Shown piece by piece: positions 1 through 8,412 of a stretch of DNA of 64,000 nucleotides (the stretch's first letter is position 1; every line of letters starts with the position of its first letter). The position numbers were made by a program, and so were the translations under genes. Origin of the DNA: Filimonas lacunae (GTDB lineage Bacteria; Bacteroidota; Bacteroidia; Chitinophagales; Chitinophagaceae); the NCBI RefSeq assembly GCF_002355595.1, contig NZ_AP017422.1:2604001-2668000 (forward strand), read 5' to 3'. The notes under the pieces were generated by a model. That model did no database searches. It was not told the origin of the DNA and was given only the letters and a program-made list of their open reading frames with translations.

Positions 1-1
1 G

Positions 2-370
2 GGCTATGCGGCGGCGGCACCTATCTACCGCAATGCTATTACTAATAATATGTTGAAATATGGCATAGATACCAATGGTACAGCAGCTCAAACATACCTG
101 GCTGCCAGAGGCACGCTTACTGCTGCTACTGCCTTACAGCGCATTATGGAAGAGAAAAGCACTGCTAATTTCTTTTCGCTGGAAGGCTGGACAGACTGGC
201 GCAGAACAGGGTATCCTGCATTAACCGTAATTAGCCAGGCCAATGGGGCGGCAGCGGGTATCACTGAAATACCCAGGCGCTTTTTATATCCTTTGCTGGA
301 ATTGGCTTCTAATCCACAATCTGTACAAAGTGCTAAAATATCCGACCGCGTGTGGTGGGATACCAAATAA
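2..370 (+). CDS. SusD/RagB family outer-membrane lipoprotein, C-terminal fragment
   Basis: The window opens inside this gene; 122 codons are visible and end at a TAA. The tail matches the C-terminus of SusD-like proteins: a helix ending in FFSLEGWTDWRRTGYP followed by PRRFLYPLLELASNP, the usual closing block of the family. SusD proteins sit on the outer-membrane surface and hand glycans or other nutrients to a partner SusC TonB-dependent channel, normally encoded just upstream, which would lie outside this window. A terminator hairpin follows 22 bp after the stop, so this is the last gene of its operon. The substrate cannot be judged from this fragment. Confidence 0.85.
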   Translation, partial: GYAAAAPIYRNAITNNMLKYGIDTNGTAAQTYLAARGTLTAATALQRIMEEKSTANFFSLEGWTDWRRTGYPALTVISQANGAAAGITEIPRRFLYPLLELASNPQSVQSAKISDRVWWDTK

Positions 371-391
371 TGTTTTCTCCTGTTTCAATAC

Positions 392-425
392 AAGGCTGGT
401 CTTTTTTAAGGCCAGCCTTTTTTGT
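392..425 (+). terminator. Rho-independent terminator after the SusD gene
   Basis: A 10-bp stem (AAGGCTGGTC pairing with GGCCAGCCTT, one G-T wobble) with an 8-base loop is followed by a T run. It separates the SusD gene from the convergent oxidoreductase gene and could act in both directions. Confidence 0.85.
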
Positions 426-434
426 AAACGCTTT

Positions 435-1502
435 TTACAAGTGAGTGTTACGGGATACTCCGCGTATCTCCATAATCAAATCTTCCCCATAAGCGCTGGC
501 GGGTGTCTGGTAGCCTGGCTTGTAATGCCCATTCACTATTTTTTGCGCTATCAGCAGCATGGTATGTGCGGTAAGCTCATAAGCCTCGGCACAGCGCAGG
601 GTAGCGGATAATTGTTCGCCTTTGAGGTTGGTGACCTCTGCCTGTATCACACTAAAAGCTTTTTGGCGTGTTTGGGCATCTGGTCCGGCAGGCTTGCGTT
701 GAATAATGCTGGTGATCCATTTGTGTACAAAGCGTTTTCGCAGCAACCAGTTAAACAGCAATTGTGTTTTCAAAAACAACCATACGCCTTTTTGAATACC
801 GGTATAAGTAACAATATTGGGAATGCCGGTGGAGTAATAAGCCGTGCTGATATCGCCCCAGGGAATGCTCATGGTAAACAAGGGTTTGGGTAACCCGGGA
901 AAGTGAACGCTTCGTCCTCTTTTACCAACCGGTTCAGGTGTTATCACCCCATCTTTCCTTACCGCTCCGGGTAAGCCCAGTTTTTGTAAAGTAGTAATAG
1001 AGGTGCCGCGGGACAGGCTGCTGCCTACAATAGCAAAGGCAATGGTAAGTGAATGTGCATCGGGCATGCGGTTCTTTAACCAGAGAGCCAGGCAGTCGGT
1101 GGGTACTACATCAAAGCCTGCTCCGGGTAATAGCATAATATTTTTGTCCAGTGCCTGTTGGTGAAAAGCGTGCAGCATTTCAAACACTTCCAGGTCGCCA
1201 TTAAGATCCATGTAATGGGTGTTCGTTTGCATGCAGGCCTGTATCATAGGCCGGGCGGTAATATCGTAAGGGCCGGCGGCATTCACTACCAGTGGGAATT
1301 GTTGTAGCAGCGCAATTAAAGTCGCTGTATCTGCCAGGTCTGTAATATGGTAAGGCAATTGCAATTCTTTAGCCAGTGGTTCAATGGCTTCTTTACGCCT
1401 GCCGGCCAAAGTGGGCTGTAAACCGTACTGCGTGGCATAGCGGGCTATCATTTCACCGGAATAGCCATTGGCACCATAAAGCAAAAAAGTATTCTGTTGC
1501 AT
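435..1502 (-). CDS. saccharopine dehydrogenase-like NAD(P)-binding oxidoreductase
   Basis: A protein of 355 residues. The N-terminus has a Rossmann fold with GANGYSG at residues 10-16 and an AGRR motif near residue 33, which marks NADP preference in this family. Next comes NAAGPYD, as in saccharopine-dehydrogenase-like and trans-acting enoyl-reductase-like proteins. These enzymes are cytoplasmic; the substrate here is unknown. The chosen start is the ATG at 1502, because it gives the normal short lead into the Rossmann strand. An upstream in-frame ATG at 1535 would abut the terminator hairpin of the preceding gene. The gene appears monocistronic. Confidence 0.8.
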   Translation of the reverse strand: MQQNTFLLYGANGYSGEMIARYATQYGLQPTLAGRRKEAIEPLAKELQLPYHITDLADTATLIALLQQFPLVVNAAGPYDITARPMIQACMQTNTHYMDLNGDLEVFEMLHAFHQQALDKNIMLLPGAGFDVVPTDCLALWLKNRMPDAHSLTIAFAIVGSSLSRGTSITTLQKLGLPGAVRKDGVITPEPVGKRGRSVHFPGLPKPLFTMSIPWGDISTAYYSTGIPNIVTYTGIQKGVWLFLKTQLLFNWLLRKRFVHKWITSIIQRKPAGPDAQTRQKAFSVIQAEVTNLKGEQLSATLRCAEAYELTAHTMLLIAQKIVNGHYKPGYQTPASAYGEDLIMEIRGVSRNTHL

Positions 1503-1533
1503 GGGGTAAAGTACAAAAGAATGCGTTACAGGC

Positions 1534-1560
1534 AAAAAAACAGGCCCCTGAGGGCCTGTT
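1534..1560 (-). terminator. Rho-independent terminator of the beta-helix lipoprotein gene
   Basis: A 9-bp perfect stem (AACAGGCCC and GGGCCTGTT, 4-base loop). Read on the minus strand it is followed by seven U, so it ends transcription of the 1585-3120 gene. Confidence 0.85.
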
Positions 1561-1584
1561 TACGGGGATATGTGTGCTGTGCTA

Positions 1585-3120
1585 TTATCCTTTGCTAATG
1601 GTGCCGCCAATTTGAGTTACCATGCTGCTGGTGGTAAAGGTGCTGGAAATGGTGCCGTTGCTGTAAGTGCCGCTGGTATACAGGCCGTTAAAGCTGGTGC
1701 CTGATGCCACACTGCCACCGGTATATACCACATAGCTGGTATTGGCTTCCAGTTTAGAACTGGCGAACAGCAGGGTGCTGTATGCAACAGGAGCCAGGAA
1801 GGTTAAGGCTTCTATACCATCTGTAGCTTGAATATGTATTACCTGGTTGGCGCTTCCACTGCCCATAATTACAGAATGAATAGTGCTTTGTGTGCTGCTG
1901 GGGCCGCTGGTGGCACCACCAATAGCCACTACCGTGCCACCAGTGATTTTTAAGGTGCGTGCATCACAATCAATACCGGCTTCCGGCGATTTAGCGCCTA
2001 TGGCTACTACAGCGCCCCCGGTAATGGTGAATATACCGTTAGAGTCCATAGCATCGTTGCCGGTACTGTAAGAATATACATAACCTCCATTAATGTAAAT
2101 AGCTGTACCTGCATTTAACCCATCATCAGCTGTGGTGGTTTGAATGCGCCCGCCATTAATAGTTAGTACGCTTTTGCTTTCAATGCCTTCACCGGCAGTG
2201 GATTTTACGGTAATGGTGCCGCCGTTGATAGTTACATAGGGGGTGATGGTGCTATCATCTTCGTCGTAAGAAGCGGCAATACCATCATCTGCAGTATTCA
2301 ACGTAAATGTGCCATCGTTGATAATGATAAAGCCTTCTTCTGCTTCAATGCCGTCACTGCCGGCAGTAATGGCCAATGTGCCGCCATCGGCAATAAAGCC
2401 GTCATTGGTGTGAATGCCGTCCGATGCGCTGCCCGTAATGGTAATGTTGCCACTACGTATGCGTATATAATCATCGCTGCAAATGGCATGCTTGTAATTA
2501 CCTTTTACACTAAGGCTGCCTGTGCCACTGAATATCATTTGCCCTTCGCTAAAGATGGTGCCTTTCATATCCTCACTGCCCGATGCCGTATAACTGCTGC
2601 CATCTGTGAGGGTGTTGGTAGTATTATCTGCCACCACAATAAAGGCGCGCTTGGATGATTGAATGTTTAAGGCAGGTCCGTCGCTGTTGGTGATGCTGGC
2701 ACCGTTTAAGGTTACCTTGAATTTATTATCACTGTATATTTTTACCGAGCCATTGCTGGTGGTGCCGGCCAGCACATATTCTACTGCTTTTGCAGTAGAG
2801 GTAATTACTACATCATCCCCGCTTTCTGTAATGATAACGCCACTGGCAGCAAGCGGATTGCTGATGCTGAGTGTGGTGCCGAATGTGATGGTAACGGTAT
2901 TGGAAAAGGAACTATTCTCTACCAGGTCATCTGCATCATAGCCGGTTTCTTTGCTGCCTTCGGCCGTACCGGATGTATAAGTGCTGTCAATAGCGCTGGA
3001 GCCGCTGGTAACTATTTCTGCCTGCTGGTCTGATTTAGAACAGCTTGTAATGAATGTGGTAGCCAGTAATAATAACAGGCCGTTTTTAAGCAATGGGGTG
3101 CAGTGTTGTTTCTTTCGCAT
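1585..3120 (-). CDS. Cthe_2159-type beta-helix lipoprotein (carbohydrate-binding domain)
   Basis: A protein of 511 residues starting with a lipoprotein signal peptide whose acylated Cys is C27 (TTFITSC). The rest is a chain of short repeats such as SDGIHTNDGF, DGIEAEEGFIIINDG and DGIAASYDED. This is the right-handed parallel beta-helix of the Cthe_2159 family (DUF4353), whose founding member binds calcium and acidic polysaccharide. Asp-rich turns in each coil fit calcium sites. It is probably exposed on the cell envelope. Start 3120 was chosen over 3153 because the signal peptide begins MRKK there. It stands alone with its own terminator. The function in this organism is inferred as polysaccharide or surface binding. 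Confidence 0.8.
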   Translation of the reverse strand: MRKKQHCTPLLKNGLLLLLATTFITSCSKSDQQAEIVTSGSSAIDSTYTSGTAEGSKETGYDADDLVENSSFSNTVTITFGTTLSISNPLAASGVIITESGDDVVITSTAKAVEYVLAGTTSNGSVKIYSDNKFKVTLNGASITNSDGPALNIQSSKRAFIVVADNTTNTLTDGSSYTASGSEDMKGTIFSEGQMIFSGTGSLSVKGNYKHAICSDDYIRIRSGNITITGSASDGIHTNDGFIADGGTLAITAGSDGIEAEEGFIIINDGTFTLNTADDGIAASYDEDDSTITPYVTINGGTITVKSTAGEGIESKSVLTINGGRIQTTTADDGLNAGTAIYINGGYVYSYSTGNDAMDSNGIFTITGGAVVAIGAKSPEAGIDCDARTLKITGGTVVAIGGATSGPSSTQSTIHSVIMGSGSANQVIHIQATDGIEALTFLAPVAYSTLLFASSKLEANTSYVVYTGGSVASGTSFNGLYTSGTYSNGTISSTFTTSSMVTQIGGTISKG

Positions 3121-3328
3121 GTCCTGATCTTTTATAAAATAATGATATAACACGTGGATGTTTTGTTGCCTATGATAAGCCAGGTAAGGATGAAAGGGGG
3201 ATTTGAATCGATGAAAAGGGTGTCAATATCCTTTTATCATTTCATTAAGAAATCAGGCTATCAGAAAAGGGGTAGGATATATCGAAAATAAAAATGTTAC
3301 ATTCGCCGCCATTTTATACAGTATATAT

Positions 3329-3913
3329 ATGAAACTGGACGAACAAGTATTACAAAGAAGTGAAGGACAGTGTGAATTGTGTAAAGCCAACGGTGCTTTA
3401 AAAATATATGAAGTGCCACCTGTGGACAGAACTACGGAAGATAACTGAATAGCTATCTGCGATAAATGTCGTGCACAGATTGACAAAAAAGAAGAGCTGG
3501 ATAGCGCTCATTGGCAAGCCTGCCTGGGGGAAGCTATGTGGAGCGAAGTGCCTGGTATTAAGGTAGTGGCCTGGCGTTTATTAAGCCGTTTGCAAAAAGA
3601 AAGCTGGGCCGCAGACAACCTGGACATGATATACATGGAAGATGATATGCTCGCCTGGGCCAAAGCCACCGGCGACCATGACAACGATGACGCGGTAGCG
3701 CTACATAAAGATAGCAATGGCACTGTGCTGCAAACCGGCGACACCGTAGTGTTAATCAAATCGCTGGATGTAAAAGGTACTACGCTGAATGCTAAACTGG
3801 GCACTGTGGTAAAAAATATTCGCCTGGTAGAAGAAAATACTGAGCAGATTGAAGGTAAAATAGAAGGACAGGTAATTGTAATTCTTACTAAATATGTAAG
3901 AAAGCAGGGATAA
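3329..3913 (+). pseudogene. PhnA domain protein gene with in-frame stop codon
   Basis: One reading frame runs from ATG 3329 to TAA 3913 and encodes a complete PhnA-type protein except for a TGA at 3446-3448. Before the stop is a CELC half zinc ribbon; 5 codons after it is the matching CDKC half. The C-terminal PhnA domain follows (DSNGTVLQTGDTVVLIKSL, then VKNIRLVE), ending ILTKYVRKQG. The family was named from the phosphonate region of E. coli, but its biochemical role is unclear. Translation restarting at ATG 3536 would give 125 residues without the zinc ribbon. Either the gene is broken by one substitution or the base call is wrong. A strong terminator follows. Confidence 0.8.
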
Positions 3914-3933
3914 ATTTCTTTTGCTTTTGGAAC

Positions 3934-3968
3934 AAAAAACTGCCTGCAACAACTGCAGGCAGTTTTTT
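3934..3968 (+). terminator. Rho-independent terminator after phnA
   Basis: CTGCCTGCA and TGCAGGCAG form a perfect 9-bp stem with a 5-base loop, flanked by A6 and T6 so that it can work in both directions. Confidence 0.85.
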
Positions 3969-4106
3969 ATGGGCAAAATAGCCTGTTATTGCGTTGGCAT
4001 AATGCCAGGAGGTTTTTATACAGTTATGATGCGTACTAATAACCGGAAGGGAATGCCTGTTAGTTGAAATGTATGTGTTTCCGCATGCGTCTTTGTCTTT
4101 ATCCCA

Positions 4107-4253
4107 TTCAGTGGAGCATCCATCAGGGTAAGCAAACATTCGCCTCTATTCAACGGAGCTGAGTGTTTATGGAGCTGTGCAGCGCATTTATTGAGTGGAA
4201 CAGATAAATCATTGAACCAGGCAGAACAGCCGTTGAATGGAGCAGAACAGGCA
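4107..4253. repeat. degenerate 21-bp tandem repeat in a geneless stretch
   Basis: Copies with consensus close to TTGAATGGAGCAGAACAG start at 4149, 4170, 4191, 4212 and 4233, exactly 21 bp apart. A further copy at 4107 is in register, with a very degenerate one at 4128 between. The copies at 4212 and 4233 are the most alike. A period of 21 keeps both strands open, so frames of about 60-117 codons appear here, each with a 7-residue repeat (SLNQAEQ, PLNGAEQ on plus). I do not recognise either and do not call them genes. The whole 3914-4476 interval holds no gene I can support; its right end should carry the promoter of the next gene. Confidence 0.6.
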
Positions 4254-4476
4254 TGTCTGACTGACCCAGACATACCGGCAGGCGGTATGCTGGTATGGCT
4301 GGCTGGAATAGACTTGTCTGTGAATGGGCTATTGGTCAGTTTGGCCAAAGTAACCATACCAGTGTACAAATGAGATGCCTTGCTCTATAAATAGATCAGG
4401 AACATGCAGTTTATTAACAAAGCTGTCAATGTTTTTTATGTATGAAATAACTATATTTAGTAATACTCAACCCAAC

Positions 4477-5202
4477 ATGAACAATAACCGCTTTCTAACA
4501 CCCATCATGGTAATGCTTGCATTGGCAGCGTTAACCGTATGTTTCTCCCGTAAACAGGATGGAGATAACAGATTTCTTACTTATTACGCCGATACTAAAA
4601 AACAGGATATACGCTTATATTGGAAAGATGATGCGGGTAAGCCGCTGAAAACCTTGCAAAGGCTGGCTGATTTTGTAAAGGGTAAAAATCAACGCCTGTT
4701 GTTTGCCATGAATGGCGGCATGTATGCTGCAGGTAACATTCCTAAAGGTGTTTATATAGAAGATGCTAAGCTGGTAACGCCATTGGATACCGCTTCCGGA
4801 GCGGGTAATTTTTATATCAGGCCTAACGGCGTGTTTTATATCACTAAAGACAGCATAGCGGGCATTTGTACTACAGAAAGTTTTGCAAAGCAGGCAAAAG
4901 TGCGGTATGCCACCCAGTCAGGGCCTATGCTGCTTGTGAACCGGCAAATGCTACCCGTATTTACCAAAGGCTCTGCAAATGTAAACATCCGTAACGGGGT
5001 GGGTATATTGCCAGATAACAGGCTGGTGTTTGTGATGAGTAAAGAGCCCGTTAATTTTTATGATTTTGCTGCTTTCTTTCAGTCGTTGGGCTGCGTGCAT
5101 GCTTTATACCTGGATGGCTATGTGTCACGTACTTATTTACCCGCACAAAACTGGATACAAACAGATGGGGACTTTGGAGTGATGATAGGCGTTAGTTTAT
5201 AA
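4477..5202 (+). CDS. phosphodiester glycosidase family protein (NAGPA/DUF2233 domain)
   Basis: A protein of 241 residues with an N-terminal membrane or signal segment (residues 8-23). The NAGPA-type fold is marked by LLFAMNGGMY, IRPNGVFYI, ATQSGPMLL, NIRNGVGI and ALYLDGYVSRTY, with the conserved Asn, Ser-Gly-Pro and Asp residues in their usual order. Relatives remove GlcNAc from phosphodiester-linked sugars, as in the mammalian uncovering enzyme, or act on envelope glycans in bacteria. The substrate here is unknown. ATG 4477 was chosen because the hydrophobic segment follows directly; upstream ATGs at 4375 and 4438 add an unlikely leader. The 3' end overlaps the convergent next gene by 11 bp. 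Confidence 0.8.
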   Translation: MNNNRFLTPIMVMLALAALTVCFSRKQDGDNRFLTYYADTKKQDIRLYWKDDAGKPLKTLQRLADFVKGKNQRLLFAMNGGMYAAGNIPKGVYIEDAKLVTPLDTASGAGNFYIRPNGVFYITKDSIAGICTTESFAKQAKVRYATQSGPMLLVNRQMLPVFTKGSANVNIRNGVGILPDNRLVFVMSKEPVNFYDFAAFFQSLGCVHALYLDGYVSRTYLPAQNWIQTDGDFGVMIGVSL

Positions 5203-5422
5203 GCACCTGTTGCTGCTCGGCCGCCGGCAATTGCTGCCGCCAGTGCGATACCGATACTTCTTTATTGCGAACATCTTTAAAATACTCCGCTAGTTTCATG
5301 GCTAATGCCAGCGGCATGGTATAGGTAATGCCTTCCCAGGTAATATCAAACAAGCCGGGTTTTGATATGGAAGGCGCCAGGTTACGTATATAAGGTGGTA
5401 TGGTTTTACGGGAACGGTTCAT
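5192..5422 (-). CDS. small hypothetical protein
   Basis: 76 residues from ATG 5422. I do not recognise a family. The middle reads FDITWEGITYTMPLALAMKLAEYF, an amphipathic pattern typical of real coding sequence, and the end is Gln-rich. It lacks a signal peptide or membrane segment, so it is probably cytoplasmic. The 3' end overlaps the convergent glycosidase gene by 11 bp. The reading frame extends to 5458 but the upstream part looks non-coding. Confidence 0.55.
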   Translation of the reverse strand: MNRSRKTIPPYIRNLAPSISKPGLFDITWEGITYTMPLALAMKLAEYFKDVRNKEVSVSHWRQQLPAAEQQQVLIN

Positions 5423-5605
5423 GCAACTAAGGTACAAAAACGGGAGGGCACCGGGCACACATACACATCCTTTTGTTTATATGAAGTGTTAGCAGGTAAT
5501 AATGTATATATAGTAATTTTTTAATTGAGTGCGACAGTTGCGGTTTTTGAAAATATGGATGTATATTCCTGATAGATAGCGCCACAGCGCTATTGGTATG
5601 TACAT

Positions 5606-6001
5606 ATGAAAACTATAAACAGGGCCTTCGGGCTGTTGCTTGCTTGTGTAATACTGGGTTCGTGTACTGTTATGCAACGAACCGATCTGTTTTTGGGAAG
5701 AGATATTCCCGGCGGAGGCCATGTATCTGACAAAGATTGGAAAAACTTCGCTGACAGTGTTATTACACCCCGTTTTCCGGATGGGTATACTGAGTGGGCG
5801 GCCCAGGGTAAATGGATGGATACACAAACCCATCAAACCATTGCAGAAGATACCAAAGTAGTTACGTTTATTGGCAAAAGAGGTAAAGCGCATCGTGCAG
5901 TTGTAGATACAGTGGTGCGGGCATATATGCAACGCTTTCAACAACAGGCGGTGCTGCAATTGTGTTCTAAGCCAGGTGTACAGTTTCTCTATAATAAATA
6001 A
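5606..6001 (+). CDS. DUF3574 domain lipoprotein
   Basis: 131 residues. A signal peptide ends in a lipobox with Cys at residue 20 (VILGSC). The mature part carries the DUF3574 pattern: RTDLFLGRDIPGGG, then VSDKDWKNFADSVITPRFP and DGYTEW. The family is small, secreted and without assigned function. A stem-loop (AAAGCCGTAGC with GCTAAGGCTTT, 6001-6035) overlaps the stop and lies in front of the next gene. It has no T run, so it may only weakly separate the two genes. Confidence 0.8.
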   Translation: MKTINRAFGLLLACVILGSCTVMQRTDLFLGRDIPGGGHVSDKDWKNFADSVITPRFPDGYTEWAAQGKWMDTQTHQTIAEDTKVVTFIGKRGKAHRAVVDTVVRAYMQRFQQQAVLQLCSKPGVQFLYNK

Positions 6002-6080
6002 AAGCCGTAGCGGGAGTGAGTGCTGCTAAGGCTTTACAAAATAGCTATCGTATTATCGTTCATTTTAAATTGCGAGTTTT

Positions 6081-6743
6081 ATGAAACAAAGAATGTTTGC
6101 ATTAAGTGCTATTGTATTGTTATTAGCTTCCTGTGGTGGAGGGGCTTCTACCAGCGAAAACAAAACAGATACTACTGCCAGTGCGGCACCCGTGGCCGTA
6201 GAGAAAAAAGAAGAAGCCTGGCAGCCGGTTGACTCTGCCACCGAAATGAAAGCCTGGATGGAATACTCCACACCGGGTGAATCACATAAAGAGATGGCTA
6301 AATCCGATGGTAGCTGGACAGGGCAAACCACTATGTGGATGTCGATGGATGCGCCGCCTATGACTTCCACTTCTACTATGGTAAATAAAATGATTATGGG
6401 TGGCCGTTACCAGCAATCTACTTACAGCGGTAACTTTATGGGAATGCCTTTTGAAGGTATGAGCATTACTGGCTATGATAATTATAAAAAGAAATATCTC
6501 AGCAGCTGGATTGACAATATGGGAACCGGTATTATGAATATGGAAGGTACCTGGGATGCCACTACCAAAACCATTGCTTTTACCGGCAAATGCACCAACC
6601 CGGCTAATGGTAAAGAGTATACTATGCGTGAAGTGTTTACCATGGTTGACGAAAATAATCATAAAATGGAAATGTACGGGCCTGATTCTAAAACAGGCAA
6701 GGAGTATAAAACCATGGAGATTGTGTTAACCAAAAAGAAATAA
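6081..6743 (+). CDS. DUF1579 domain lipoprotein
   Basis: 220 residues. The signal peptide has its lipobox Cys at residue 18 (LLLASC), followed by a Ser/Thr/Ala-rich linker. The DUF1579 domain shows MGGRYQQSTYSGNFMGMPF, ITGYDNYKKKYLSSWIDNMG and MEGTWDA, which are core motifs of this family of unknown function. It is rich in Met throughout. The gene follows the DUF3574 lipoprotein in the same direction 79 bp downstream. A strong terminator separates it from the convergent ABC transporter genes. Confidence 0.85.
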   Translation: MKQRMFALSAIVLLLASCGGGASTSENKTDTTASAAPVAVEKKEEAWQPVDSATEMKAWMEYSTPGESHKEMAKSDGSWTGQTTMWMSMDAPPMTSTSTMVNKMIMGGRYQQSTYSGNFMGMPFEGMSITGYDNYKKKYLSSWIDNMGTGIMNMEGTWDATTKTIAFTGKCTNPANGKEYTMREVFTMVDENNHKMEMYGPDSKTGKEYKTMEIVLTKKK

Positions 6744-6779
6744 CAAAACAAGGCTGTGCAGGGAGTGGCCGGCCAAGTG

Positions 6780-6820
6780 AAAATGCCCCTGACAGGTTGC
6801 ACGCCTGTCAGGGGCATTTT
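6780..6820. terminator. bidirectional terminator between convergent genes
   Basis: A perfect 17-bp stem (left arm 6780-6796, right arm 6804-6820; core GCCCCTGACAGG) with a 7-base loop. The stem starts with A4 and ends with T4, so it can stop transcription from both sides. Confidence 0.9.
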
Positions 6821-6823
6821 CTA

Positions 6824-7498
6824 TTAACCCAATAATTGTGTTATCCGGTTGCCAATGCCTTCGCCCTTCATTTCTTCTTCTACTTTTGCAAACTGGCCTT
6901 TGCTTACACTCTGTTTAATTACGCCACCTTTTAAATGGTGCAGATAGTCGCACGACTCGTTAAACATAGAAAAAATGTGTGAGCTCATAATCACAATTTT
7001 GTTTAACTGTTTTAAGCGCTCTATAATTTCACGGATAATAATGTTGCTGTGAATATCAACTCCGTTAAAAGGCTCGTCCAGTATAAACAGTTCGTTTTGC
7101 TGTAGCAGCAGTCCGGTCAACGCCAGTTTCTTTTGCATGCCGGTAGAATAGTTTTCGGCATATTCCTGCAAAGGCAGATCGAACAGGTTGCTTTCATTGA
7201 TGTTTTTATCAACGCCCCTTGCATTGCTTACCAGTTTCAGGTATTCATAGCCGGTTAAGCGGCTCATGAAAAAAGGCGTTGCGGGTAAAAAGCCGGTTAC
7301 GTTTTTAAGCACACCACCATCGTACTGCACTTGCCCCTCGTAGGTTTCCAACGCTGCAATACATTTAAACAGGGTGGTTTTACCGGCTCCGTTTTCGCCT
7401 GCAATGCCATTTACCTCGCCCCGTTTAAAGGTGAGGTTGATATTTTGTAACACAGCGTGCTTGCCGTATGATTTGGATAAAGACTGAACCTGTATCAT
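6824..7498 (-). CDS. ABC transporter ATP-binding protein
   Basis: 224 residues with all nucleotide-binding motifs: Walker A GENGAGKT at 34-41, signature YSTGMQKK near 115, Walker B LFILDEPF near 135 and a switch His in IVIMSSH. The Q-loop region is atypical, reading FLPATPFFMSRLTG. It powers the membrane protein encoded directly upstream, whose stop codon overlaps this start by 4 bp, a sign of translational coupling. The exported substrate is unknown; the gene size and pairing match Bacteroidota exporters with one short ATPase and one permease. Confidence 0.9.
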   Translation of the reverse strand: MIQVQSLSKSYGKHAVLQNINLTFKRGEVNGIAGENGAGKTTLFKCIAALETYEGQVQYDGGVLKNVTGFLPATPFFMSRLTGYEYLKLVSNARGVDKNINESNLFDLPLQEYAENYSTGMQKKLALTGLLLQQNELFILDEPFNGVDIHSNIIIREIIERLKQLNKIVIMSSHIFSMFNESCDYLHHLKGGVIKQSVSKGQFAKVEEEMKGEGIGNRITQLLG

Positions 7499-8412
7499 GA
7501 AAGATAGGGTGTTAGTTGTTGAACAGATTTTTTAAACAGATAAGGAGTCAGCACCAATACTGCCGGGGGAAACACAACACCCGCTACCAGGCAAATGATC
7601 ACGGGCAGGCCAGGAACTTGTGGATAGCTGCTGTATTTACCAGCAACCGTAAGCGATATTACTGCAAAGCCTGCCAGCATTATGAATGGAACTATATACC
7701 ATGGCAAGGGGCTTATTATACTGATGGCCAGTGCCGGTATAAAGGTGAGTAAAAAGCTTTGCCAGATAGCGGTTTTTATCTTTTGCAACAGAAACGCACG
7801 TGGTGTTAATGCGTATACCCAAACGTACAGTTCCGGTTCGGGAATGCTGTAAAAATTAATACAGGTTAAAAATATTCCCGCCAGTGCAAACAGGCTCAGG
7901 TTGCCATTTTGCACGCACAGGCCAATACCAGACAACGCATATAGCGCTAGTATCAGGCCATATGATTTTCTAAAACCGGTGGTAAACTCAAAAGGCCGGG
8001 CCGAGAAAGGGGAGGGGATAACCAAACCTGACTTATCGGCTTTGTTATACAGGGATAGCGCTGCGCTTAGCACTAATGCAATAGCAGCAGGTATATAGTA
8101 TTGCCTGATAAGTAATAGTATTACAAAGGGCAATGCTACCAGCAGGTTCTCTGTTAACCTTACACGCGGGTATAGCCTGGTGTTGAACAATTGCTGTAAA
8201 AAATCATTACGTGTGCTGTTGCCTAATGGATATACCAGTAATGCAGGTATAGCGGCATAGGCATAAGAGACATAGGGCGAGCTTTTAAACAGCATCCAGG
8301 ATAATACAGGAAACAGGCAAACAATCAGGGCTACCCCCAGGTAAGGAGGTAGTCCGAATGCTTTTAGTCCCCGTATGGTTCTTAGCCATTGTAGGGTGAA
8401 ATATGTTTTCAT
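7495..8412 (-). CDS. ABC transporter permease, membrane protein
   Basis: 305 residues, nearly all hydrophobic, with about eight membrane segments (for example LGVALIVCLFPVLSWMLF and FVILLLIRQYYIP). No family motif beyond a general ABC-2 or exporter-type permease could be seen. It overlaps both neighbours by 4 bp: the dehydrogenase gene upstream and the ATPase gene downstream. The three genes are therefore one operon. Function as the channel of the exporter is inferred from context and topology. Confidence 0.75.
   Translation of the reverse strand: MKTYFTLQWLRTIRGLKAFGLPPYLGVALIVCLFPVLSWMLFKSSPYVSYAYAAIPALLVYPLGNSTRNDFLQQLFNTRLYPRVRLTENLLVALPFVILLLIRQYYIPAAIALVLSAALSLYNKADKSGLVIPSPFSARPFEFTTGFRKSYGLILALYALSGIGLCVQNGNLSLFALAGIFLTCINFYSIPEPELYVWVYALTPRAFLLQKIKTAIWQSFLLTFIPALAISIISPLPWYIVPFIMLAGFAVISLTVAGKYSSYPQVPGLPVIICLVAGVVFPPAVLVLTPYLFKKSVQQLTPYLS

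Noticed and set aside
3446-3448. TGA in phnA as a selenocysteine codon
   Set aside because: It lies between the zinc-ribbon halves, not at one of the Cys positions, and no SECIS-like hairpin follows directly. Selenoproteins are also rare in Bacteroidota.
4016-4369. 117-codon minus-strand frame and a plus-strand frame of about 60 codons over the 21-bp repeat
   Set aside because: Both are explained by the period of 21, which keeps frames open. No signal, no family and no start context.
6001-6035. stem-loop between the DUF3574 and DUF1579 genes as a terminator or riboswitch
   Set aside because: One mismatch, no T run and no known aptamer pattern; at most a weak attenuator.
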